Assembly: GCF_004363245.1 (NCBI RefSeq)
Contig: NZ_SNYV01000011.1
Span: 992,001 to 1,056,000, forward strand
Direction: 5' to 3'
DNA from: Sphingobacterium yanglingense
Lineage (GTDB): Bacteria > Bacteroidota > Bacteroidia > Sphingobacteriales > Sphingobacteriaceae
Length of the DNA: 64,000 nt
Shown: piece by piece, positions 32,818-41,266 of the stretch
Layout: every line of letters starts with the position of its first letter
How positions within the stretch are numbered: position 1 is the first letter of the stretch
Notes under the pieces: model-generated
Told to the model about the DNA's origin: nothing
The model's input: the letters and a program-made list of their open reading frames with translations, nothing else
The model's database searches: none
Position numbers and translations under genes: made by a program

Positions 32818-34239
32818 ATGAGAAAGAAAATAAGTTCCCCCCTATTATATACGCTTCTTTGTGTAGGTCTTTCGGTCAGCAGCTGTGGCGACTACTTTAA
32901 GTTAGATGAAAATCCCAATCTAGTCACTAAGCCCACTATCAACGGGCTACTGACGACTGCAACACACAAGGCTGGAATGAACAGTTATCGCGCAGCCTAC
33001 ATCACGACCAATTACATGCAATATACCGCCAGTGTCACACCCGGTAGCTCAAGCGACAACTATGAGCCCACCAACCCTGCCAGTGCCTGGGACAACCTAT
33101 ATTATTCATTATCGGATGCCTACGACCTGATGAAACGATCAGAAGAGCAACAAGCTCCCCACCACCTCGGGATCGGGCAAGCATTAATGGCTTATCAACT
33201 GGGACTTGTCGCTGATTTTTGGGGCAATGCCCCCTATTCCGAAGCATTTGGCAAAGTAAAAACATTACAGCCTAAATACGATACAGAGGAAGAACTATAT
33301 AAAGCTCAAGTCGATTTACTTGATCAAGCAATCGCTAATCTAAAGAAACCCAACACCGTGCTGTTTAGTGACGGATCGGACCTCATTCATGCTAATAATT
33401 CGGAAAAATGGTTAAAAACAGCCTATGCACTAAAAGCTAGGGTATTGAACAAAGTGAGTAAAAAAACGGTTTACGATGGCAAAGCTATTTTAGCAGCTAT
33501 CGACAATGCGTATAAAGCCAATAGTGATGATGCTGGAATGGCTACATTCAAAGGGATTAATCCTTGGGCACAAGTCGCAACAAACAACGACAACCTGAAT
33601 CTCGATGGCTGGTTATCGGCCAACTTTATTGATCATTTGAATGGTAAGACATATGGACAGGAAGACCCTCGTATAGGTTTCATAACGGAAAAATCTGTGG
33701 TAGGTAATATTTACATCGGCACCCGTAATGGCCAAGGTAATACGGGGTCCAACACCATAAAAGATGAGTGTTATATCAGTAAAAAATCACCTCTGACTGC
33801 CCCTACTTCACCGGTAACCATAGTTTCCTATGCAGAGATTAAAATGGTCGAAGCAGAAGCAGCATTACGACTGGGAGAGAAAAAAAGAGCATATGCAGCT
33901 TATAAAGAAGGAATAAAGGCTCATTTTGAAAAGATTGGAGTACAGGCCGCAGAACTGACCGACTACCTGAGCCGTTCATACGTAGATGTTGGCGAGAATA
34001 ATCTAAAACTATCCGATATTTTTCGGGAAAAGTATACCATCACCTACTTGAATCCTGAAGGCTGGAACGACTTACGCAGAAATGACTATCAGTTGAAGGA
34101 CTTTCAGATGCCTGTAAATGCAAAACTCCCTACTTTCATAAGGAGACTGGCCTACCCTTCATCAGAACGTGCCGAGAATGGAAAGAACGTGCCAGAACAA
34201 GTATCCTTGGATACCAAACTTTGGTGGGATAAACCATAA
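32818..34239 (+). CDS. SusD/RagB-family nutrient-binding outer-membrane lipoprotein
   Basis: A 473-residue surface lipoprotein (lipobox VSSC, Cys23), the lid of the SusC channel. It belongs to the SusD_2-like group: ATHKAGMNSYRAAYITTNYMQY, SASAWDNLYYSLSDAYDLMKR-type helices, GIGQALMAYQLGLVADFWGNAPYSEAF, and the C-terminal AEAALRLGEKKRAYAAYKEG and LNPEGWNDLRRNDY. TPR-like helices make the scaffold that contacts SusC. Immediately downstream of the SusC gene, it binds ligand at the cell surface. The ligand is unknown. Confidence 0.93.
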   Translation: MRKKISSPLLYTLLCVGLSVSSCGDYFKLDENPNLVTKPTINGLLTTATHKAGMNSYRAAYITTNYMQYTASVTPGSSSDNYEPTNPASAWDNLYYSLSDAYDLMKRSEEQQAPHHLGIGQALMAYQLGLVADFWGNAPYSEAFGKVKTLQPKYDTEEELYKAQVDLLDQAIANLKKPNTVLFSDGSDLIHANNSEKWLKTAYALKARVLNKVSKKTVYDGKAILAAIDNAYKANSDDAGMATFKGINPWAQVATNNDNLNLDGWLSANFIDHLNGKTYGQEDPRIGFITEKSVVGNIYIGTRNGQGNTGSNTIKDECYISKKSPLTAPTSPVTIVSYAEIKMVEAEAALRLGEKKRAYAAYKEGIKAHFEKIGVQAAELTDYLSRSYVDVGENNLKLSDIFREKYTITYLNPEGWNDLRRNDYQLKDFQMPVNAKLPTFIRRLAYPSSERAENGKNVPEQVSLDTKLWWDKP

Positions 34240-34246
34240 ATCTTAT

Positions 34247-34288
34247 AAATACCGGAATTGTACAATCTATATAATTCCGGTATTTTAA
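34247..34288 (+). terminator. terminator of the SusC/SusD pair
   Basis: A 13-bp perfect stem, AAATACCGGAATT (34247-34259) with AATTCCGGTATTT (34273-34285), ending in T-rich sequence. It lies eight bases after the SusD stop. Confidence 0.8.
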
Positions 34289-34431
34289 TACAACAGTCCG
34301 ATTATAGTAACCTCCCCACAAAATAACTACACCTGCCCTTACCCCTTCTCCAATGCATCGCTATTCTCGCATTGAATATGCAATAGGATAAAATTAATTA
34401 TGTTAAATAGTATAGAGGAAATAGTTCAAAA

Positions 34432-35514
34432 CTATAATGCATTCCGCATGAAGCGAAGCCAATTGCCATTTGCAATTTTTGCTATATCATCGTTACTATA
34501 ACCTCTATGCTCTAGGATTGGGAATACCTTTTGAATATCCGCTATCGTTTCTAAATCGTAGGGACACTGCTCTCTTCCAAAGGCGCCATCGAGATCACTA
34601 CCTACTGCCACATAATCGGTACTCCCCGCTATCTGACAGATGTGATCTATATTATTGGCCATGATTTCCATATTACAGCCTGTACCTTTCGGCGTAGATT
34701 GTCCCCGCACCCAATTCGGCACCATCATCCAGGCATCCAGAGCTACACCAATCACGGCTTTCCTTTCGACCAATGCCTTGATCATATCATCACTAAATTG
34801 CCTATTGTGATCCACAAAGACCCGACAATTATTATGACTCGCCCAAACAGCGCCTTGATAACGATCCAATGCATCCCAAAAGGCATCATCATTGAGATGA
34901 GTCGCATCCAGTATCATCCCCAGTCGATCCATCTCTCGGAGTAGCTCGACACCGTTTGCATTTAACCTTCCCTGCGCATCCGTACCATTGGCATATCGTC
35001 CCGGCCCATAATGTGCTGGTCCGATAGCCCGTAGCCCATATTCATACGCTTTCTCTACGTAACTTATATCTACAATAGAGTCTGCTCCTTCCAAACTCAA
35101 GATATAACCTATAGGCTTGTCTGCATTGCTCGTTCCATCGCTCCAGCTTGTAACATGTTGATCTAGCTGTTCTCTATTTTGAATCATACGCATGTGACCG
35201 TCTGCTTCCATCGCCTTATACCAGGCCAACTGACCCTGCGTCTGTGCCCACGCCTGCTCCGCCGAATACCATCCGGGTAGACTACTACCGGGCTTTACAT
35301 AACGCGCGATCTGTGTGGCCACTACTAAGCCGATATTACCGCGACGTAATTCGTCAAACGTCACTGTGGCCTTCCCTCGGTCAGGCTTATCCGATAGGCC
35401 TGCTTCTCTTTCATTAAGTTCGGTAATAGAAATACGTAAATCACGGTTCCATTCCATCGCGTTCATACTGAGGTCAAGGTGCCCGTCTATTAAAAATAGT
35501 TCTTGTCTGTTCAT
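34432..35514 (-). CDS. M19-family (renal-type) dipeptidase
   Basis: A binuclear-zinc amidohydrolase-fold dipeptidase of 360 residues. It shows H12-x-D14 in LIDGHLDLS, the bridging Glu in SLEGADSI, the His in ILDATHLND, the later His in ASHNNCR and the Asp in VGSDLDGAFG. The family hydrolyses dipeptides, often accepting a D-residue at the C-terminus, and some members act on related N-acyl or lactone substrates. There is no signal peptide, so it acts in the cytoplasm on imported dipeptides. It is the last gene of a four-gene operon starting with the GntP permease; the next gene is four bases away. Confidence 0.9.
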   Translation of the reverse strand: MNRQELFLIDGHLDLSMNAMEWNRDLRISITELNEREAGLSDKPDRGKATVTFDELRRGNIGLVVATQIARYVKPGSSLPGWYSAEQAWAQTQGQLAWYKAMEADGHMRMIQNREQLDQHVTSWSDGTSNADKPIGYILSLEGADSIVDISYVEKAYEYGLRAIGPAHYGPGRYANGTDAQGRLNANGVELLREMDRLGMILDATHLNDDAFWDALDRYQGAVWASHNNCRVFVDHNRQFSDDMIKALVERKAVIGVALDAWMMVPNWVRGQSTPKGTGCNMEIMANNIDHICQIAGSTDYVAVGSDLDGAFGREQCPYDLETIADIQKVFPILEHRGYSNDDIAKIANGNWLRFMRNAL

Positions 35515-35518
35515 TCTT

Positions 35519-36625
35519 TTAAATATTAAGCTTCCTATTTCTAGCTATCACAGTCCATGTTTCCTTAACCGCTCCCTTTCCTACTACATACACTTGCTCA
35601 TAGAGATTCACTGTAGGACATACATGCGTTGGCACTGCATATAACACGGTACCTATTGGATATTGCTGGCTATCTGGCACCGACAACACCATATGCTCTT
35701 CACTCTGAAATAAAACCTCGATACCGTCTCTATCCAAGAAACATACTCGCGGAAGTGGCGGGTCTGATGCTACGGCTTTATATCCTAAGTCTATACAGAT
35801 TTTTGTTGAACTGATAACGGCTACGACTCTGGTCATCAGCACCGCAGCATAATCGAAGTTTTGTTCTGCGATACGCTGTCTGTATCCCCAATCCCAAAAA
35901 ACAAAAGTTCCTGGGCTACAAACGACGTCCTTGCGTAATGCATGACTTGTAAATGAAGGGCTCCCTCCTATGACCTTATCCATTACCTTTCCATAGCGCT
36001 CCTCTAGATAAGTAGCGGCTTTGTTCAGTAGTCTGTAACTTTCATCGGCTTCCTGTTTGCGTATAGATACATCCGGATTACTAATGTGTCCGTCATAACC
36101 GTGTACCCCTTTCAACCTTAACAGCGGATGATGATCTAGGTGATCGCAGAGATCTGCCAGATTTGTTAGCGATACACCTGTACGCCCCATTCCCAAATCG
36201 ATATCAAAATAAACAGAAAGCCTCAATTGTTCCTTTGCGGCATAGGTTCCCATCTGATCTAAGGCCGATGGATTATCCAAAACACAAGAAAACGTCGTAT
36301 TGGGATAAGCCTGTACCAACCTTACCCATCTGTTTAACTTGGGACCTACAGGTTGATAAGCCATAAGGACATCTTTCGCATTAGCTAACGCCAGCATTTC
36401 TGCCTCCGCTATGGTCGAACATTTGAACTGTTCGACACCCTCCTCCATCATCATCCGACATACCTCTATCATCTTATTGGTCTTGACATGAGGCCTTAAA
36501 CGCCCACACTGTCCATCAACCATACTTTTAATCCGTTGGATATTCTCTTTTATACGATCAGGATATACCAAAAGCGCCGGAGAGTCAACGCTATCCGGTT
36601 CTGCTATTTCATACCATTGCTGCAT
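35519..36625 (-). CDS. D-threonine aldolase / D-serine dehydratase-family PLP enzyme
   Basis: A fold-type III (alanine-racemase-like) PLP enzyme of 368 residues. The PLP lysine is K48 in RPHVKTNKM. The C-terminal domain holds PTHVCPTVNLY, whose H334 and C336 form the metal site typical of D-threonine aldolases and eukaryotic-type D-serine dehydratases. Such enzymes split D-threonine-type beta-hydroxy-D-amino acids into glycine and an aldehyde, or dehydrate D-serine. The gene follows the RidA gene by three bases and precedes the dipeptidase by four. A D-serine or D-threonine product that needs RidA would be an enamine, which favours dehydratase-like chemistry, as inference. Confidence 0.88.
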   Translation of the reverse strand: MQQWYEIAEPDSVDSPALLVYPDRIKENIQRIKSMVDGQCGRLRPHVKTNKMIEVCRMMMEEGVEQFKCSTIAEAEMLALANAKDVLMAYQPVGPKLNRWVRLVQAYPNTTFSCVLDNPSALDQMGTYAAKEQLRLSVYFDIDLGMGRTGVSLTNLADLCDHLDHHPLLRLKGVHGYDGHISNPDVSIRKQEADESYRLLNKAATYLEERYGKVMDKVIGGSPSFTSHALRKDVVCSPGTFVFWDWGYRQRIAEQNFDYAAVLMTRVVAVISSTKICIDLGYKAVASDPPLPRVCFLDRDGIEVLFQSEEHMVLSVPDSQQYPIGTVLYAVPTHVCPTVNLYEQVYVVGKGAVKETWTVIARNRKLNI

Positions 36626-36628
36626 ACC

Positions 36629-37102
36629 CTAATCTTCATATAGCTCAAAGAGCGCCTCGATTTCAACTGGAATATTATCCGGCAAAGAACCAAATCCAAC
36701 CGCACTACGGGTTCCGATTCCATTTTCAGTACCCCATACCGCTGCAAATAATTCACTGCAACCATTGATAATATAAGGATGCCGTTCAAAATCTTCCGTA
36801 CAGTTGACCATGCCTAAGACTTTGATTACCCTTTTAATCTTATTCAGTGAACCTAGGTTCGTTTTTATAGTAGACAGCATGGTCAGCCCTACCTGTCTGG
36901 CAGCATCCTTTCCGGCTTCCATATCTATATCCCGACCGATACGGCCGATAATTAAACTGGCATCGTCCTGAACAGGCCCGTGTCCAGAGAGATATAGGTA
37001 TTTGCCATCAATCACGTAAGGCTTGTACACACCTTTGGGTGCCGGCGCTGGCGGAAGTGATAAACCTAATTTTTCAAATTGTACATCTGCGTTTTGTGTC
37101 AT
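36629..37102 (-). CDS. RidA-family enamine/imine deaminase
   Basis: A 157-residue RidA-type protein (trimeric chorismate-mutase-like fold) that hydrolyses reactive enamine/imine intermediates released by PLP dehydratases. It shows the family pattern YLSGHGPVQDDASLIIGRIG, QVGLTMLSTIKTNLGSLNKIKRVIKVLGMVN, and GTRSAVGFGSLPDNIPVEIEALFEL, with Arg of GTRSAVGF corresponding to the conserved carboxylate-binding Arg of RidA. It is longer than housekeeping RidA (about 128) and closer to the YjgH/Rid subfamilies. Its place between a permease and the PLP enzyme suggests it serves that enzyme. Confidence 0.9.
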   Translation of the reverse strand: MTQNADVQFEKLGLSLPPAPAPKGVYKPYVIDGKYLYLSGHGPVQDDASLIIGRIGRDIDMEAGKDAARQVGLTMLSTIKTNLGSLNKIKRVIKVLGMVNCTEDFERHPYIINGCSELFAAVWGTENGIGTRSAVGFGSLPDNIPVEIEALFELYED

Positions 37103-37133
37103 TTTTAGTGTTGTTTGTTTTACGATGATTTAA

Positions 37134-38465
37134 TTATGCAATAATAAGAGACAATAATAGTACGGCAGCAAGTCCTACGATAGAAACGATTGCTTCCATA
37201 ATAGACCATGACCGCAAGGTATCTTTCACTGTTAATCCGAAATACTCTTTAAACATCCAGAACCCGGCATCATTGACGTGCGAGAACATCAGACTTCCTG
37301 CTCCAATAGCTAATACCATGAGGTTTGCATCCACAGCTGTGGATTGTGTTAAGGGCAACAGTACCGTAGCTGCTGTCAACGCAGCAACCGTTGCAGAGCC
37401 TACACAACCACGTATAATGGCAGTTATCGTCCAGGCCAATATCAATGGGTGTATGGCGAGTGACTTAAGACTCTCTGCAAGTAGAAGACTCACTCCGCTC
37501 TCTTCCATCACCTGCTTAAACACGCCCGATCCGGCAATGATCAACAATATCATAGCGATATCCTTGACGGCATCCCCATACACTGACATCACCTGTACTA
37601 TCGAACGTCCTTGTTTGATCCCTAATGTAAATGTTGCCACAAAAATAACGGCCAACATCACGATAGCAGGTGCTCCCAGAAATACAATAAGCTCTTGCAG
37701 AAAAGTATTGGAAGCAGGAATACAATAAGGGAGGATAGTAAAGAGTATCAAAAGGAAAACAGGCACCAATGCAGTCAAAAAACTGAGCAGGACTCCTGGT
37801 TTTCGAAATTGTGCTTCAGCTGTCTGCTCTGCATTGGGCTGAAAGATACTGTCACTACTGCTATTTATATTTTTTAAGGTCTTCCCAAATATTGGTCCTC
37901 CTATTATAATAGCCGGAATCGATACGATTAGACCATAGATCAATGTCAAGCCCATATTTGCATCAAACAATACCACTAGAGCGACAGGAGAAGGATGTGG
38001 AGGAATGAATCCGTGCGTCACTGATAGCGCAGCAAGCATCGGTAATCCAATATAAACAGCTGGTAGCTTGTATTGATAGACAATAGAAAATATCAAAGGG
38101 ACCAATAGTACAAAGCCTACACCATAGAACAAAGGAATACCAACTATAAACCCGGTTACAGCCATCCCCCAAGGGAGATATTTTTCGCCAAATAGCCGTA
38201 CCATCACCGTTGCAATATTGGAGGCGGCACCACTCTCTGCGATAATTTTCCCTAACATAGCCCCCAATACGATGATCAGCGTCAATCCCCCCATAATCGC
38301 AGCTATTCCTTTTTCAACCGTAATCGGTATCTTAGACAAAGGTAATCCTAATGCGATCGCAGTCAGTATCGACACAATCAAAAAGGAAAGAAAGGCATTG
38401 ATCTTTAAATAGCTTATGCTGACAATCAACAATAAAAGGCTCAAAAGTACAATTAAGAATACCAT
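37134..38465 (-). CDS. GntP-family proton symporter (gluconate/D-serine type)
   Basis: A 443-residue inner-membrane permease of the GntP family with 12-14 hydrophobic segments. Family motifs include GLTLIIVLGAMLGKIIAESGAA, the loop HGFIPPHPSPVAL, the late repeat IRGCVGSATVAALTAATVLLPL and GSLMFSHVNDAGFWMFKEYFG. Family members carry gluconate, glycerate or D-serine (DsdX). With a D-amino-acid-type PLP enzyme and a dipeptidase downstream, I infer a D-hydroxy-amino acid or related substrate, not a sugar acid. It is the first gene of the operon, and a long inverted repeat lies upstream. Confidence 0.9.
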   Translation of the reverse strand: MVFLIVLLSLLLLIVSISYLKINAFLSFLIVSILTAIALGLPLSKIPITVEKGIAAIMGGLTLIIVLGAMLGKIIAESGAASNIATVMVRLFGEKYLPWGMAVTGFIVGIPLFYGVGFVLLVPLIFSIVYQYKLPAVYIGLPMLAALSVTHGFIPPHPSPVALVVLFDANMGLTLIYGLIVSIPAIIIGGPIFGKTLKNINSSSDSIFQPNAEQTAEAQFRKPGVLLSFLTALVPVFLLILFTILPYCIPASNTFLQELIVFLGAPAIVMLAVIFVATFTLGIKQGRSIVQVMSVYGDAVKDIAMILLIIAGSGVFKQVMEESGVSLLLAESLKSLAIHPLILAWTITAIIRGCVGSATVAALTAATVLLPLTQSTAVDANLMVLAIGAGSLMFSHVNDAGFWMFKEYFGLTVKDTLRSWSIMEAIVSIVGLAAVLLLSLIIA

Positions 38466-38520
38466 CTCGTTTATAAATCAGTTATTGTGGTTTAGGTGGC
38501 ATCAATTAGACACCTGTGGT

Positions 38521-38574
38521 TAATTATTTTCTCTAATATAATAATTATCAATAAAATATAGCAGAAAATAATTA
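38521..38574. promoter_or_regulatory. 12-bp inverted repeat upstream of the GntP operon
   Basis: TAATTATTTTCT (38521-38532) and AGAAAATAATTA (38563-38574) are perfect 12-base inverted arms 30 bases apart, in the leader region of the operon starting at 38465. It could be an operator pair for a dimeric regulator or a loop structure; AT-rich, so chance is possible. Confidence 0.4.
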
Positions 38575-38704
38575 AATATCACCCAGATGAGGCCGTTCAC
38601 CTTTGTGATGGTTTCAAATGCTCCCCCCTATCCCCCGAAGAGCAAACAGATTGAAAAGTCAAAAATCAGCATACAATAATAATTTTTATTATGTTAAATT
38701 GGAT

Positions 38705-38746
38705 CTTAATAATAAAGGGAGCAAAATTGCTCCCTTTATTATTAAG
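38705..38746 (-). terminator. terminator of the sigma/FecR/SusC/SusD/thioredoxin operon
   Basis: A 20-bp perfect stem (38705-38724 with 38727-38746) separated by two bases, with core AAAGGGAGCAA and complement. It begins one base beyond the stop codon of the TlpA-like gene. Confidence 0.85.
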
Positions 38747-38747
38747 A

Positions 38748-39902
38748 TTATAGTAACTCGCTTAATTTTCTTTCCAGCGCATCCCCATGAAGGTTCTTTG
38801 CGACGATCTTACCGTTGGGGTCGATCAGAAAATTCTGTGGGATTGCCTTGATGCCATACATCGCAGCGACCTCCGACTTCCAGCCTTTCAGATCACTGAC
38901 CTGTTGCCAGGGCAGACCATCTTTCTCAATCGCATTGAGCCAATCCTGCTTCTTACCTTCCTTATCCAACGATACGCCAAGTATGGTAAAATTTTTATCC
39001 TTAAACGCATAATATGCTTTTACCAGATTAGGATTATCTGCCCGACAAGGACCGCACCAAGATGCCCAAAAATCAACCAAAACATACTGTCCTTTGAAAT
39101 CCGTCAACTTCACGATATTACCGTTTGTATCAGGTTGACTGAATAAAGGAGCCTGTTTGCCCACGCCAACGAGCTTTGCTATAGCAATTTCTGACGCAAG
39201 TAGTTGTCCTTCTTGTCTTTCTTGTAACTGCGGAGACAAACTTAGAAACAATGGTTCTATGTAGTCTGTATCAATATCATATCCCGCTAGCTCTTTCAGC
39301 GCAAGAAGGCTAAAGTAAGAATTAGGATTTTGCTTGATATATACTTCTTTGGCCTTTGCTTTCTCCTCTTCCAGTCCCGCTAAGGCTTGATTCACTTTTT
39401 CAAGTTCGTCTTTTCCTTCTTCCTTCATCCCAAAGAGTGTGGATCGTTGTGCCATCAGCTTATCGATCTGAACATCTATAGGCTGCATAAAACTCCTGTA
39501 ATGCGCAAATGCAGTCTGAATCACTGAACCTTTAATACCTGCTTGAGCGATTTCCTTTCCAAAGCTTACAGTAGTCGTTCCCTTATCAACGTATAAATCT
39601 ACTTTATCTAGTCTTTTAGCCCGATTACGACTAAAAAAAGAATCACCCTCTGGTGAATAGTACAGATTTACTAACGTTGCTTCGTTCAGTTTATTTGTAT
39701 AACGTTGTGCTTTACCATTGAACACCACAGAATCCAACACTAACTTTTGATCAGCAAAGTAACGAACAAAGACCTTTGCTGTCTTTGGCACATCCTTTCC
39801 TGGCTTTAATTTAATCGTGAAATCAAACTCCTGCGCCTGTAACTGAGCCATGGTCATTCCCCCCAATAATAGGCTCCACACGATATTCTTCATTGCTTTC
39901 AT
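38748..39902 (-). CDS. TlpA-like thioredoxin-fold protein with DUF4369-like N-terminus
   Basis: A 384-residue protein exported by signal peptide (ending QLQAQ). Residues 25-240 are a beta-rich N-terminal domain seen in Bacteroidota thiol-disulfide proteins. The C-terminal 140 residues are a TlpA/ResA-type thioredoxin fold with CGPC at 283-286 (DFWASWCGPCRADNP), the KLTDFKGQYVLVDFW start and the cis-Pro AIPQNF. It acts in the periplasm on disulfides or as reductant. It lies 14 bases downstream of another thioredoxin-fold gene and is the last gene of the SusC/SusD operon. Confidence 0.9.
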   Translation of the reverse strand: MKAMKNIVWSLLLGGMTMAQLQAQEFDFTIKLKPGKDVPKTAKVFVRYFADQKLVLDSVVFNGKAQRYTNKLNEATLVNLYYSPEGDSFFSRNRAKRLDKVDLYVDKGTTTVSFGKEIAQAGIKGSVIQTAFAHYRSFMQPIDVQIDKLMAQRSTLFGMKEEGKDELEKVNQALAGLEEEKAKAKEVYIKQNPNSYFSLLALKELAGYDIDTDYIEPLFLSLSPQLQERQEGQLLASEIAIAKLVGVGKQAPLFSQPDTNGNIVKLTDFKGQYVLVDFWASWCGPCRADNPNLVKAYYAFKDKNFTILGVSLDKEGKKQDWLNAIEKDGLPWQQVSDLKGWKSEVAAMYGIKAIPQNFLIDPNGKIVAKNLHGDALERKLSELL

Positions 39903-39916
39903 CTTGTTATACTCAG

Positions 39917-41110
39917 TTATAATGCCTGTGCCCTAGCTAATAAAGCATCTGCTATTTTTATAATCTTTGACGTCTCCAACTCTGCCAAAGCACGTGCTGC
40001 TTCAGCTGCTTTTACAGCTTCTTTTTTCTTTTTTAAGGTGATACAGATTTCTGCAAAGGTACCTTGGTTGGAATAGGAGTTTTCATTCAGCTGTACGGCC
40101 TTTTTTGCCAGCTTATAACACTGCTGTAACCGTGCTTTTGAAGGCGCGACATCCCGCTTTACCCCAGCATAACGTCTACCGATAAAACTCAATCGCTCAT
40201 CGTTATCTTTCAAAACACCCTTACTCAAACGATTGGTCAACTGTATAAACTCTTTGTCCGTACCATATTCCCCCACCCATTCGACTTCAAACAATGCCGC
40301 ATCAACCTGACTCGCTTCGTCCGATTTATTAAGGAAGTAAGCTAACCCTTCTTTAAACTGTGTCTCGTCCTTGGTGCGGATATAATCATACATTGCATAT
40401 TTCATCAACTGCGTTTCTTTCTTTTCAAATGCTTCTGCAGATATGATTCCTTTAAAATAAGGACGATTGTCCATAAAGAATTTACCGTACTTGTCTTTTT
40501 GACTTTGACCAAAAAGCTCGATAACATTCCAACCTTCAGCAGATTTCAAAAAAGAGGGATCAGCGATACCATCTAATGCTTCCTTGGCCTCTTGTGCAGA
40601 AGCCGGATCTACCTTAGTCATCGTCGTAATATACGCGGCTAGAAAACTAGGACTACGCTCCCCTGCCTCATAACGGGCGCGGATTGTCGGAATCTGAAAA
40701 TTGGGATCCAAGGCACGTTTACCTTCATTGATAAATTCCTGCATCTCCATTCGAGATTGAGACCGGTACAGGAGCTTGCCATCACTATCGATAAACAAAT
40801 AAGTTGGAAAACTACGAATGTTGTACTGTTTTGCAACATCTACGCCTTCTCCGACTTCACAATCAAATTTGGTATTGATAAAATTAGCATTATAAAACTG
40901 CGCTGCTTCGGTTTGATTAAAGACATTGCCCTCCATCCACTTACACGGTGCACACCAAGAGGTATAACCATCTATAAATATGAGCTTACCTCTTGCTTTG
41001 GCCTGTGCCTTAGCTTCAGCTAATGATATTTTCTGGAAATTGATAGCTTCTTGGGCCTGTACAATTGTACAAGCCACAAGGAAAACTAAACTAAATATAA
41101 TACGGTTCAT
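39917..41110 (-). CDS. secreted thioredoxin-family protein with helical C-terminus
   Basis: A 397-residue exported protein (signal peptide to CTIVQAQ). Residues 25-150 form a thioredoxin domain of the DsbD-gamma type, with C53-A-P-C56 in GYTSWCAPCKWMEG and the cis-Pro in RSFPTYLF. The rest, about 240 residues, is helical with an FFMDNRPYF.. and TPR-like character (RLQQCYKLAKKAVQLNENSY). The longest frame starts seven codons earlier, but I choose the ATG at 41110 for a standard signal peptide. Its leader carries a 19-base repeat duplicated at 41187-41205. Role in disulfide chemistry linked to the SusC/SusD partner is inferred. Confidence 0.88.
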   Translation of the reverse strand: MNRIIFSLVFLVACTIVQAQEAINFQKISLAEAKAQAKARGKLIFIDGYTSWCAPCKWMEGNVFNQTEAAQFYNANFINTKFDCEVGEGVDVAKQYNIRSFPTYLFIDSDGKLLYRSQSRMEMQEFINEGKRALDPNFQIPTIRARYEAGERSPSFLAAYITTMTKVDPASAQEAKEALDGIADPSFLKSAEGWNVIELFGQSQKDKYGKFFMDNRPYFKGIISAEAFEKKETQLMKYAMYDYIRTKDETQFKEGLAYFLNKSDEASQVDAALFEVEWVGEYGTDKEFIQLTNRLSKGVLKDNDERLSFIGRRYAGVKRDVAPSKARLQQCYKLAKKAVQLNENSYSNQGTFAEICITLKKKKEAVKAAEAARALAELETSKIIKIADALLARAQAL

Positions 41111-41205
41111 AGGTATTAATTTTCGATTCAAAGGCCCTATGGAGTATTACTGATCCTTCCTCTTTAAATAGAAAGCCTCAGTAAATGTTCATAGGTATTA
41201 ATTTT
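41105..41205. repeat. 19-bp direct repeat covering a translation start
   Basis: GTTCATAGGTATTAATTTT occurs at 41105-41123 and again, identical, at 41187-41205. The first copy includes the start codon and leader of the thioredoxin gene. Read on the minus strand, the second copy opens a frame of only four codons. The copies are 82 bases apart. Confidence 0.85.
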
Positions 41206-41219
41206 CTTTTAAAAAGTTT

Positions 41220-41261
41220 AAGGCGTACTACCTTTGCTCGATCTGCAGGGTAATACGCCTT
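41220..41261 (-). terminator. hairpin after the SusD gene
   Basis: On the minus strand AAGGCGTA-x-TACC pairs with GGTA-x-TACGCCTT (one mismatch), followed after AAAC by TTTTT. It begins six bases after the SusD stop and may act as a partial terminator between SusD and the thioredoxin genes. Confidence 0.6.
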
Positions 41262-41266
41262 TGGAT

